This document shows, piece after piece, positions 1 to 6,927 of a stretch of 16,314 bases of DNA. The notes beneath the pieces were generated by a model. The model was not told where the DNA came from. It saw only the letters and a list, made by a program, of their open reading frames with translations, and did no database searches. The DNA lies in NCBI GenBank assembly GCA_963978155.1, contig CAXBRK010000040.1, positions 1 to 16,314 on the forward strand, written 5' to 3'. Position numbers and translations under genes: made by a program. Positions within the stretch are counted from its first letter, which is position 1. Each line of letters begins with the position of its first letter. This stretch comes from UBA8653 sp963978155. GTDB taxonomy: Bacteria; Planctomycetota; Phycisphaerae; Phycisphaerales; SM1A02.

Positions 1-1
1 T

Positions 2-127
2 CACCTCGACCATCCGCAACGCTCGAAACATTGGGCCGAAGAAGCCAAAGCCTTGGTTCGTACCGAGTTCACCGTCGATGCCATGGTGGATGCGTTGGAG
101 GCGCTGTATGCCAAGTTGTTGGCTTGA
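2..127 (+). CDS. 3' end of a probable glycosyltransferase (partial)
   Basis: The left edge cuts into an open frame that reads 41 codons to a TGA at 125-127. The fragment begins HLDHPQRSKHWAEEAKALV and ends VDALEALYAKLLA. This pattern, a basic helix followed by 'a.lv...f....m...le.lY..ll', is typical of the last two helices of GT4-type (GT-B fold) glycosyltransferases, where the C-terminal helix packs back on the N-terminal domain. No catalytic residues are inside the window, so the family call rests on this tail alone. The next gene starts inside it, so the two are probably co-transcribed. An alternative is any other protein with an amphipathic C-terminal helix. Confidence 0.5.
   Translation, partial: HLDHPQRSKHWAEEAKALVRTEFTVDAMVDALEALYAKLLA
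97..101 (+). promoter_or_regulatory. Ribosome binding site deciding the start of the 595-aa gene
   Basis: GGAGG lies 6 bases upstream of the ATG at 108, inside the coding region of the preceding gene. It favours the ATG at 108 over the in-frame ATG at 78, which has no comparable purine block. It also suggests that translation of the second gene is coupled to termination of the first at 127. Confidence 0.55.
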
Positions 128-1895
128 AGCGGCGGTCTTGCTGTTTGGCCAAACCTTTGGGTTGGCTGCGGAGGATGTTCGTCCAACGTTGACCGCGCCG
201 ACGTATCAGACGGTGTTGCGTGAAACCCTTGAAGCAGAGTGTCAAGCGCTGGGGGACTCAGACGATTGGCCAAGTCGAGCGCGACGAGGTTGGCGTCAAC
301 TGATCGTGGCCCATCTCAAAGCGGCGGACCAAGATCCTGCCGGAGACCGGTTGTTTGCGCGGGCCATTCGCATGCACAGCCTCACCTCTTCCGTGGATCA
401 GAAGATTGCTGAGGGCAATCTTGCCCTCTGGATGCAACTTGGGATAGCCGAACCAAACACTGGCCACGTGGCTTCGGTGTGTCGTGCCTTGCTCAACAAG
501 TCCACAAGCTTTTCCGAGGCGGCTATTGGAATTCTCCAATCGGATCTGGAAGTTGATCCGCGATGGCAGCCGTTCGCCGAAGATCTTCGACAACGGTTTG
601 ATCTTCCCAGTGTGCGGAATTGCTGCCAGACCGCCACGCAAACGCAGGCTTTTCTTGAGTCGGCAGGCTTTCCGTCGGGTGAGTTGGGCCTGCAGTGGCG
701 GGACGATATTCGCGATGTTCGAATCCGTCTCTTGAACCCGAGTACCCGTGCCCGAGCTTGGCATGAAGCCAAGGTCTACGACGCTTTGCATCCGGTGGTG
801 GAGCTGCTGGGTCGCGTGGGTTCCCGAGAAGCCGAAGTGCTGCTGCAGGGGGTAGAGCAACTGCGCTCGTCGCTGCTGCAAACAGATTCCGATGAATTGT
901 TGGACACCAGTGGTGTGGAACGTCTCGCGGTGGTGGTTGAGCAATTTGTGAAGCGAACGGAAATGGATCCAGACCAAGGTGGACGGCTCTTTCGGCACCT
1001 CTTTCCTGAGCTGCGGATTCAAATTCGGGCGGCGGATCGTGAGATCTTGTCTCGTTTGCCTGAGATCCTGGGAGGACGAGAAGTCCTATTGGACCCAGGT
1101 CGTTTGGCCGTCTACGAACGGTTCCGGACGCGCTCCAATCTGCTTGGGTATGCCCAGTCCCTCGAAGAGTGGTACATGTGTTGGTGTGATCTCTTTCCCG
1201 AAGATCGCGAGCGGTTGGAGATGGTGCTTCGAACCGCATTGGCCAGCGCAATCGATGCGGTACTCGGTGATGACGCCGTGCAGTGGATTGAATTGTTTTT
1301 GGACCGTTGCGAACTGTTGTACCCAAAGCGATTGGAGTCCAGACTGTCGGAGGTGCCTTGGCTTTCCCAAGTCCACAATGCCTTCAAGGACCAACTGAAG
1401 AGCGCTCGTGATCGTTGGTGGGATTCAGTACTGAAAGGACAGTACGACGGAAGCGATCTTCGGCCGTTCGAATTCCTTCGCTTGGTTGAGGCTCTGCACG
1501 AGGCCGATCAACACTTGCCGCACGGCTATTGCGTCCCCCGATCTTTGCTCACCACGGAGTTACAATTTTTGCAGGAAGAACTTCCTGCCGCGCTGCTGCA
1601 AACCGATGAACAGCGAGACGAGGTTCTTGCTCGCGCGCCGTTGGTGGATTTGACGGTGCGTTTGGCGAAAGCGAAGCCTGAATTGGAAGCGGATGCGTTG
1701 CAGGCTTTTGTCCGTGACGCCCTTGAACTCGTTCCTGATCCGTTTGCGGAGCGTCGTGCTGAATTGGATTACGTGATTCGGTACGCCATCGAAGCAAGTT
1801 TCTTGGAGGAACGTGGTTTGGCATTGCCCGCGCTCCAGTTGCGTCAAGGGTGCGCTGCCACCATCCGATCGTTGCAGCATCGTTACGGCGTCTGA
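108..1895 (+). CDS. Conserved-looking protein of unknown function, about 595 residues
   Basis: I do not recognise this protein. The start at ATG 108 is chosen for its GGAGG site; it overlaps the end of the upstream glycosyltransferase by 20 bp. The N-terminus (MPSCWLEAAVLLFG, then QTFGLAAEDV) has a short hydrophobic stretch ending in an Ala-X-Ala-like region. That could be a weak signal peptide, although it lacks the usual positive N-region. The rest is Leu-, Glu- and Arg-rich, has no transmembrane helix, and appears almost wholly alpha-helical, with repeated charged helices such as LEEWYMCWCDLFPEDRERL. No nucleotide-binding loop, catalytic triad or metal motif is visible. It runs continuously over 1.7 kb without stops and with natural-looking protein composition, so it is very likely coding. 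Its TGA overlaps the end of the convergent dut gene by 13 bp. Position behind a glycosyltransferase allows, but does not show, a role in the cell envelope. Confidence 0.75.
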   Translation: MPSCWLEAAVLLFGQTFGLAAEDVRPTLTAPTYQTVLRETLEAECQALGDSDDWPSRARRGWRQLIVAHLKAADQDPAGDRLFARAIRMHSLTSSVDQKIAEGNLALWMQLGIAEPNTGHVASVCRALLNKSTSFSEAAIGILQSDLEVDPRWQPFAEDLRQRFDLPSVRNCCQTATQTQAFLESAGFPSGELGLQWRDDIRDVRIRLLNPSTRARAWHEAKVYDALHPVVELLGRVGSREAEVLLQGVEQLRSSLLQTDSDELLDTSGVERLAVVVEQFVKRTEMDPDQGGRLFRHLFPELRIQIRAADREILSRLPEILGGREVLLDPGRLAVYERFRTRSNLLGYAQSLEEWYMCWCDLFPEDRERLEMVLRTALASAIDAVLGDDAVQWIELFLDRCELLYPKRLESRLSEVPWLSQVHNAFKDQLKSARDRWWDSVLKGQYDGSDLRPFEFLRLVEALHEADQHLPHGYCVPRSLLTTELQFLQEELPAALLQTDEQRDEVLARAPLVDLTVRLAKAKPELEADALQAFVRDALELVPDPFAERRAELDYVIRYAIEASFLEERGLALPALQLRQGCAATIRSLQHRYGV

Positions 1896-2338
1896 AGTCC
1901 AGTGGAACCAAAGCCACCCTTCCCGCGGTCGGTTTCGTCGAGCGTTTCGGTTTCGATGATGTTGACCGTGGGGACCGCCGCGATCACCATTTGCGCGATC
2001 CGCATCCCGGGCTCCACCACGAAGGCCTCGGACCCAAGATTGATCAGCGGGACTTTGACTTCGCCGCGGTAATCCGCATCGATGGTGCCGGGCGCGTTGG
2101 GCATAGAAATGCCATGCTTGAGGGCCAGCCCCGAACGCGGGCGCACTTGGGCTTCGTAGCCCGCCGGCAGCGCCATGGCGAACCCACAGGGAATCGCGGC
2201 AATGGCTCCAGGCTCAAGGCGAACGGCCGAGTCCATGGCCGCACTAAGGTCAAGGCCCGCCGCTTGGGCGGTGGCAGGCTGAGGAAGCGAGGCGTCCGGA
2301 CGCAGCCGGGTCCATCGAAGTTCGACCGGTTGGTTCAT
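1883..2338 (-). CDS. dut: dUTP diphosphatase (dUTPase)
   Basis: Trimeric dUTPase hydrolyses dUTP to dUMP and pyrophosphate, keeping uracil out of DNA and supplying dUMP for thymidylate synthesis in the cytoplasm. All five family motifs are present in order (numbering from the chosen Met): motif 1 AAGLDL at about 26-31, motif 2 RPRSGLALKHGI at 66-77, motif 3 GTIDADYRGEVK at 84-95 with the catalytic Asp and the base-stacking Tyr, motif 4 RIAQM at 113-117, and the glycine-rich C-terminal motif 5 RGKGGFGSTG at 138-147. I start at the ATG at 2338, giving 151 residues, the usual length. An in-frame ATG at 2389 would add 17 residues not expected in the family and would run into the start of galE. 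The stop overlaps the end of the convergent upstream gene by 13 bp. Confidence 0.95.
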   Translation of the reverse strand: MNQPVELRWTRLRPDASLPQPATAQAAGLDLSAAMDSAVRLEPGAIAAIPCGFAMALPAGYEAQVRPRSGLALKHGISMPNAPGTIDADYRGEVKVPLINLGSEAFVVEPGMRIAQMVIAAVPTVNIIETETLDETDRGKGGFGSTGLQTP

Positions 2339-2372
2339 GGCGTGGAGCCTATCGGCGGGCCGATACACCGGT

Positions 2373-3362
2373 ATGCGAATTTTGATCACAGGGGCCGCGG
2401 GCTACATCGGATCCCACGCGGTTGCGGGACTCAAGCAGCAAGGGCACGAAGTGCATGGGCTGGATGATTTCCGGGCCGGTCGTCCAGACGCCCCCGAGCA
2501 TTTGGGCGTGCCCTTCCACGTGCTCGACGCCGGAGATGAGGAGGCCGTCTTGGCCCTCCTGCGAGACGAATCTTTTGATTGCGTGCAGCATTTTGCGGCG
2601 GATGTGCATGTCAGCGCTTCGGTGCGTGAGCCCATCCCAACCTGGGAGAACAACGTGGGCACCACCACCCGGCTCCTTTCGGCGGTCCGCCGGGCCGGCG
2701 TGCCCAAGTTTGTGTTCTCGTCCACTTGTGCGGTGCTTGGTGATTCGGGCACCGCCTTTGTTCGCGAGGATGATCCCATTTGTCCCATGAGCCCTTACGG
2801 CTCCACCAAAGCCGCCTGTGAGCGTTTGATCGAAGAAACGGTCTCGGCGGCGGCCATGGCCGGGGCACCATTTTCGGCGGCGATTTTGCGGTATTTCAAC
2901 GTCTGTGGGGCGGGAGCGGGACCTTTTGGTGAACCCATCGCGGGTTCAGGCCATGATGTTCGCCTCAGCCAAGTCCTGCTTGATGTGGTGCAGGGGCGGC
3001 GGGAGCATTTGACCATTTTCGGGACGGATTACCCCACCCCCGATGGAACGTGCGTGCGGGATTACATCCACGTGGATGATGTGGTGGCCGCCCATGCGGT
3101 CGTGGGCGATCGTCTGGAGCCGGGTCAACTCTGCCGATACCACGTCGGGACGGGAAAAGGCACCAGCGTCCAAGAAGCGGTGGAGGCCGCTCGGCAGGCC
3201 TCCAGCCACCCTATACCGGTCATTTTGGGCGATCGACGACCCGGTGATGCCGATTCCGTCATGGCCGATTCAAGCCGATTGCAAGCGTTGGGATGGACCC
3301 CGGGGCATGCAAGCTTTGCTTCCATGTTCGCCAGCGCGCTGAATCATCCCGGGCCCCAATGA
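2373..3362 (+). CDS. galE: UDP-glucose 4-epimerase
   Basis: Short-chain dehydrogenase-fold epimerase that interconverts UDP-glucose and UDP-galactose using tightly bound NAD, in the cytoplasm. The 329-residue product opens with MRILITGAAGYIGSHA (the TGxxGxxG NAD-binding loop), has the substrate-side serine/threonine segment FSSTCAVLG at about 115-123, and the catalytic YxxxK in SPYGSTKAACE with Tyr142 and Lys146. It continues with RYFNVCGA and later RDYIHVDDVV, all characteristic of GalE. The ATG at 2373 is chosen because it puts the Rossmann loop at residue 6; a frame opening at 2337 would add a 12-residue leader. It is divergent from dut with only 34 bp between start codons, so the promoters of both genes must be very compact or overlap coding sequence. 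Related nucleotide-sugar epimerases are possible, but GalE is the best match. Confidence 0.9.
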   Translation: MRILITGAAGYIGSHAVAGLKQQGHEVHGLDDFRAGRPDAPEHLGVPFHVLDAGDEEAVLALLRDESFDCVQHFAADVHVSASVREPIPTWENNVGTTTRLLSAVRRAGVPKFVFSSTCAVLGDSGTAFVREDDPICPMSPYGSTKAACERLIEETVSAAAMAGAPFSAAILRYFNVCGAGAGPFGEPIAGSGHDVRLSQVLLDVVQGRREHLTIFGTDYPTPDGTCVRDYIHVDDVVAAHAVVGDRLEPGQLCRYHVGTGKGTSVQEAVEAARQASSHPIPVILGDRRPGDADSVMADSSRLQALGWTPGHASFASMFASALNHPGPQ

Positions 3363-3389
3363 GGACGCGGTTTTTACCCCCAGCTGCCG

Positions 3390-3395
3390 TATACT
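3390..3395 (+). promoter_or_regulatory. Possible -10 element upstream of the oxidase subunit III gene
   Basis: TATACT lies 32 bp before the ATG at 3427, in the 64-bp gap between galE and the oxidase gene. It matches five of six positions of the sigma-70 -10 consensus. A T-rich tract (3371-3375) is nearby, but no hexamer at 16-18 bp spacing resembles TTGACA, so this is only a suggestion. The start codon itself has a clear GAGGAG at 3415-3420. Confidence 0.35.
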
Positions 3396-3426
3396 TTGCA
3401 GTTCATCTGCCCGCGAGGAGCCATGC

Positions 3427-4422
3427 ATGAGCGCCATTGACCACCACGATGACCACGCCGACGAGCCTTGGCTCCAACACCACTGGAACAACTCCGGTCA
3501 GCAATTTGAAGCTGGCAAGTTGGGCATGTGGCTGTTCTTGGCCACCGAATTCCTGTTGTTCGCGGGCTTGTTCTGCGCGTACGCGGTCTACCGCTCCAAT
3601 CACCCCGAACTCTTTGAGTACGGGGCGAAATTCTTGGACTGGAAGCTGGGGGCCACCAACACCGCCGTGCTGATTGCCTCTTCTTTCACCATGGCGTGGG
3701 CGGTCACGGCGGCCCAGCGCGGACAGGTGAAGTTGATGAATGGTTTGCTGTTCATCACGTTCTTCGGCGGCGTTGGCTTCTTGGGCATCAAGTACATCGA
3801 GTACACCAGCAAGTTCAAAGACAACATCTACTGGGGTACCGCGTTGTACGAAGAAGTCGAGGGCGTGACCCACGACTTGACCGTGACCGAAGAAGCCGTG
3901 GCTGATGATGCTGTGATGGTCGAAACCCGCTTCGATCTTCCTGCCCCTCAACCCGAAAACCTCTCCGCAGTCGCGGAAGCTCCGGCGGGCCCTGGCGGGT
4001 TGTCAGCCGGCGGTTTGGCCATGCTCGATGCTGAGCAAGCCGAAGCCCACGAAGACGACCACCATGATGACCACGCTGACGATCATGGTGATCATGACCA
4101 TCACGCGCACGGTGACCATGGACATGATGCTGGTCATGATGGTCATGGGGGGCATGACGACCACGCCCACCACCCGAATCCTCGCGTGGATCCCGAACGT
4201 CCTGCCAACGCCCACCTCTACTTTGGCATTTACTACACCATGACCGGCTTGCACGGGGCCCACGTCATCATTGGCATGATCGTGATCGCATGGCTCTTCC
4301 TGCGTGGCATGCGTGGTGACTTCAGCGCGAAGTACTTCACACCAGTTGATCTTGGCGGCCTGTACTGGCACGTTGTCGACCTGATCTGGATTTTCCTGTT
4401 CCCGCTGCTGTACTTGGTCTGA
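3427..4422 (+). CDS. ctaE: Cytochrome c oxidase subunit III with His/Asp-rich insertion
   Basis: Membrane subunit of a haem-copper terminal oxidase. Subunit III does not carry the redox centres but stabilises the complex and helps proton supply. Five transmembrane segments are visible: about residues 33-52 (WLFLATEFLLFAGLFCAYAV, containing the family's conserved Glu), 75-95, 105-122, 268-293 (with the GLHGAHVIIG signature) and 311-331 (YWHVVDLIWIFLFPLLYL). This is the short five-helix form of the family. At 331 residues it is much longer than the usual roughly 200, because some 125 residues are inserted between helices 3 and 4. The N-terminus is also His-rich (HHDDH at 6-10). The start is set by GAGGAG six bases upstream of the ATG. 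No other oxidase genes lie nearby, so its partners must be elsewhere. The quinol oxidase equivalent (cyoC) is an alternative I cannot exclude. Confidence 0.88.
   Translation: MSAIDHHDDHADEPWLQHHWNNSGQQFEAGKLGMWLFLATEFLLFAGLFCAYAVYRSNHPELFEYGAKFLDWKLGATNTAVLIASSFTMAWAVTAAQRGQVKLMNGLLFITFFGGVGFLGIKYIEYTSKFKDNIYWGTALYEEVEGVTHDLTVTEEAVADDAVMVETRFDLPAPQPENLSAVAEAPAGPGGLSAGGLAMLDAEQAEAHEDDHHDDHADDHGDHDHHAHGDHGHDAGHDGHGGHDDHAHHPNPRVDPERPANAHLYFGIYYTMTGLHGAHVIIGMIVIAWLFLRGMRGDFSAKYFTPVDLGGLYWHVVDLIWIFLFPLLYLV
3829..4206 (+). other. Insertion between transmembrane helices 3 and 4 of oxidase subunit III
   Basis: Residues about 135-260 of the subunit III protein have no counterpart in the short family members I know. 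The first half (about 135-165) is acidic (YEEVEG, TVTEEAVADDA), the middle (about 170-200) is rich in Pro, Ala and Gly, and the last part (208-249) is dominated by His and Asp. The segment probably forms a flexible extramembrane loop. The flanking helices remain intact, so the fold should be preserved. Confidence 0.75.
4048..4173 (+). repeat. Low-complexity His/Asp-coding tract
   Basis: This tract codes for residues 208-249 of the oxidase subunit, which contain 17 histidines and many aspartates in runs such as DDHHDDHADDHGDHDHHAHG. At DNA level it is built from irregular repeats of units like CATGAC, CATGAT and CACGAC, so slippage could alter its length. His/Asp clusters of this type commonly bind Cu, Zn or Ni ions. 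Confidence 0.8.
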
Positions 4423-4450
4423 CCGACCACGCAACTCACACCATCATGCT

Positions 4451-5077
4451 TCAGTGCATGGGGAAGATGCGGTAGCGAATCGGGTCGACGATGCCGTTGA
4501 TTCGATCGGTAACTTCGTCCATCTGAAGCAGGGCATCAAGTTCATGGATCTTGGTGCTGTCGTAGCAGGCCAACACCGGCATGGACTGTTCTTCGTACAC
4601 CCGGAATCGGCGGTGGATCACTTCGGTATCCGCATCGTCTTCACGCTTGGACTCGACCGCGCGCTTCACAATTCGATCGGCAAGCACGTCGAGGTCGCTG
4701 GCTTTGAGGTGCAGCACCGCGGAGACTTCCACCAGGTCCTGCAGGATGCGCGCTTGCTCGACCGATCGGGGGATGCCATCAAGCAGCAACATCTCTTTTT
4801 CGGGTTGGTAGCGTTCGGCGGCAATTTGGTTGTACAGGTAGCTGCGGAAGATGGCCATGGTCAGGCTGTCGGGGACCAGCAGCCCCTTGGCGGCGTAGTA
4901 CTGGAACTCACGACCATGTTCGGAATCGGGGTCCAGCGAGCGAAAGACATCACCGGTGGCCAGATGGAAGAAGCCCTTCCGCGAACCCAATCGATCGCCC
5001 TGAGTGCCTTTGCCGGCACCGGGGTATCCAAACAGGAGTATGGCGTGGAATCGACTGCTCATTGGCGTTTTGGACAT
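4451..5077 (-). CDS. adk: Adenylate kinase, short-LID form
   Basis: Nucleoside monophosphate kinase catalysing ATP + AMP to 2 ADP in the cytoplasm. The product has the P-loop GYPGAGKGT at residues 17-25, ATGDVFR at about 40-46 (normally STGD in Adk), LLLDGIPRS at 97-105 (usually DGFPR), DRIVKR at 134-139 and the arginine-bearing segment REDDADTEVIHRR (145-157) followed by 'vYeeq..PVlaCYd'. The LID region is short, with no zinc-finger cysteines. The 208-residue length includes a C-terminal stretch of about 35 residues. The start could also be the ATG at 5062, five codons in; neither site has a strong ribosome binding sequence. It converges with the oxidase subunit gene (28 bp between stops) and is divergent from recJ. 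The atypical AMP-site residues leave room for a paralogue with different monophosphate specificity. Confidence 0.82.
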   Translation of the reverse strand: MSKTPMSSRFHAILLFGYPGAGKGTQGDRLGSRKGFFHLATGDVFRSLDPDSEHGREFQYYAAKGLLVPDSLTMAIFRSYLYNQIAAERYQPEKEMLLLDGIPRSVEQARILQDLVEVSAVLHLKASDLDVLADRIVKRAVESKREDDADTEVIHRRFRVYEEQSMPVLACYDSTKIHELDALLQMDEVTDRINGIVDPIRYRIFPMH

Positions 5078-5163
5078 CCTAGTCTGACGTCTATTGTCAG
5101 TTCGGCTTGATTCTGCGACGACTTCAGTGTTTCCTGACTTTCAATCCCGGATACTCTCGGGTC

Positions 5164-6927
5164 ATGGGTCGCGGGCTTCGATGTCGCTGGATTGAGCCGA
5201 GTGCATCACGGGTGCCAGACGGTTGGGAAGGGCCACCGTTGGTGGGCCGATTGCTCGCCCAGCGGGGAATCCAAGATCAAGCGGCCGCAGACGATTTCCT
5301 CAAGGCTCCCCTGACCGGGGTGCACGACCCTGAGTTGTTGCCCAACATCACGGAAGTGGCCCAAGCCATCCTTGCGGAGTTGGACAACACGGAGGGGCGC
5401 ACCCTTTGGATCCACGGCGATTACGACGCCGACGGAATCACCGGCTCCACCATCTTGGCCCGCATGCTCAGGCAACTCCGGCCGGAAGCTTCGGTCGAGA
5501 TCCATGTTCCCGATCGGATGACCGAGGGCTACGGCATCTCGGTGGCCAAACTCGAGGCCGTCGCGGCCGCGGGGGACCGCATGGTGGTGAGTGTGGACTG
5601 TGGGATCACGGCTCTGGAAGCGGCCACTCGAGCCGAAGAGTTGGGACTCACTCTTCTGGTGACCGATCACCACAAGCCACTTCAAGATGAATCCGGCGCA
5701 CTCTCTTTGCCCGGGGTGCCCATCGTCCACCCTGGAATTGGTGGGTATCCGTTTGATGGGATTTGCGGGGCGGTGGTGGCTTGGAAACTGGCATGGATGT
5801 GTGCCCGATTGGCCGCCGGCGATGAACATGGACGTCTGCCCAGTCACCTTCGAAGCCTCTTGGCCGATCTGACATCGTTGGCCGCCATTGGAACCATCGC
5901 CGACGTCGTGCCTTTGGAAGACGAAAATCGAATGATTGCGGCTTGGGGGCTGCGGCACATTGCCCAGTGCCGTATTCCGGGTGTGGAAGCTTTGCTGCGG
6001 GTGGCCAATCTGGACAACAAACGCCAGTTGACCGCGATGGAAGTGGGCTTCCGCTTGGGGCCTCGCTTGAACGCGGTGGGACGACTGGGCAAAGCCGATG
6101 CGGCGGTGGAATTGCTGTGTACGTCCGACCGCAACTGTGCCGAGTCTCTGGCCGTCGCCCTCGATGAAGTGAACCAAGAACGCCAAGAGTTGACCAAACG
6201 CATGGCCCAAGAAGCCGAAGCCATGGCGCTGGCCAACGGGTTTGATCAAGACGACCGACGCTGTGTGATCTTGTGTGGCGACAACTGGCACCCGGGGGTG
6301 GTGGGCATTGTGGCCAGTCGCATGGTGGAACGTTTTGGCCGTCCGGCCATTTTGTTGTCTCGAGAAGACAACGTGTTGCGAGGCTCCGCACGTTCGATTG
6401 ATGGCTACTCCATTCACGCTGGCATTGCTTCTGCCAAAGCGCATGTGCAAAAATTCGGTGGGCACGACATGGCGGCGGGCTTGAGCTTGGCGGCCGATCA
6501 ATTCGAAGCATTTACCGATGCAGTGTTGCAACACGCCCAGTGCATCAATCCTGAAGATTTGACTCCAGCATTGCGTGTGGGCGCCGATGCGACCCTCCCA
6601 GAAGTCAATGTGGACTTGATCCAGTGGTTGCAGCAGTTGGAACCATTTGGGCGCAGCAATCCCGAGCCACTGCTTCGGATTGACGCCACTTTGGACCAAG
6701 CGGATCCAATCGGACGGACCGGAAGCCATGTGGCGCTTCGTCTTCGTGCCGAGGGCACGTCCCTGCGTGCGATATGGTTCAATGCGGCGGAGTGGTTGCC
6801 GAGGCTGGCGCGGGGTCGGCGTGTCCAGGTGCTCGGAGTCCCCCGTGAAAATCGGTTCCGAGGTTCGGTAACCGCAGAATTGGAAGTCAAAGATATGGCG
6901 CTGATTGCCGAGAGTGACCCATGCTGA
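5164..6927 (+). CDS. recJ: Single-stranded-DNA-specific 5'-3' exonuclease RecJ
   Basis: RecJ degrades single-stranded DNA 5' to 3' with Mg2+ or Mn2+ and works in recombinational repair, mismatch repair and stalled-fork processing. The product (587 residues from ATG 5164, close to the E. coli length) carries the whole DHH phosphoesterase set: HGDYDADGITGS at 84-95, SVDCGI at 143-148, TDHHKP at 167-172, and DLTSLAAIGTIADVVPL at 235-251. The C-terminal DHHA1 and OB-like part contains GPRLNAVGRL at 299-308, NWHPGVVGIVASRM at 374-387 and KFGGHDMAAG at 430-439. An in-frame TTG at 5107 would add 19 residues with no family support, so ATG 5164 is preferred, although no strong ribosome binding site precedes it. 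The last four codons overlap the start of the downstream acylase gene. Confidence 0.95.
   Translation: MGRGLRCRWIEPSASRVPDGWEGPPLVGRLLAQRGIQDQAAADDFLKAPLTGVHDPELLPNITEVAQAILAELDNTEGRTLWIHGDYDADGITGSTILARMLRQLRPEASVEIHVPDRMTEGYGISVAKLEAVAAAGDRMVVSVDCGITALEAATRAEELGLTLLVTDHHKPLQDESGALSLPGVPIVHPGIGGYPFDGICGAVVAWKLAWMCARLAAGDEHGRLPSHLRSLLADLTSLAAIGTIADVVPLEDENRMIAAWGLRHIAQCRIPGVEALLRVANLDNKRQLTAMEVGFRLGPRLNAVGRLGKADAAVELLCTSDRNCAESLAVALDEVNQERQELTKRMAQEAEAMALANGFDQDDRRCVILCGDNWHPGVVGIVASRMVERFGRPAILLSREDNVLRGSARSIDGYSIHAGIASAKAHVQKFGGHDMAAGLSLAADQFEAFTDAVLQHAQCINPEDLTPALRVGADATLPEVNVDLIQWLQQLEPFGRSNPEPLLRIDATLDQADPIGRTGSHVALRLRAEGTSLRAIWFNAAEWLPRLARGRRVQVLGVPRENRFRGSVTAELEVKDMALIAESDPC

Noticed and set aside
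258..1022. 254-codon minus-strand open frame near the left edge
   Set aside because: Opposite the longer 595-residue gene that has a good ribosome binding site; no motif in the reverse frame.
4048..4173. CAT/GAC-rich repeats considered as a CRISPR or DNA-binding iteron array
   Set aside because: Units are short, irregular, without spacers and in frame within the oxidase gene; they are explained by the His/Asp coding tract.
4003..4434. Minus-strand open frame rich in Met, Val and Ile opposite the His-coding tract
   Set aside because: Produced by reading CAT/GAC repeats backwards; it looks hydrophobic only because His and Asp codons reverse to Met and Val.
5206..6729. 507-codon open frame on the minus strand
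   Set aside because: It is the antisense shadow of recJ, whose complete DHH motif set fixes the real frame; the shadow protein is His- and Gln-rich without motifs.
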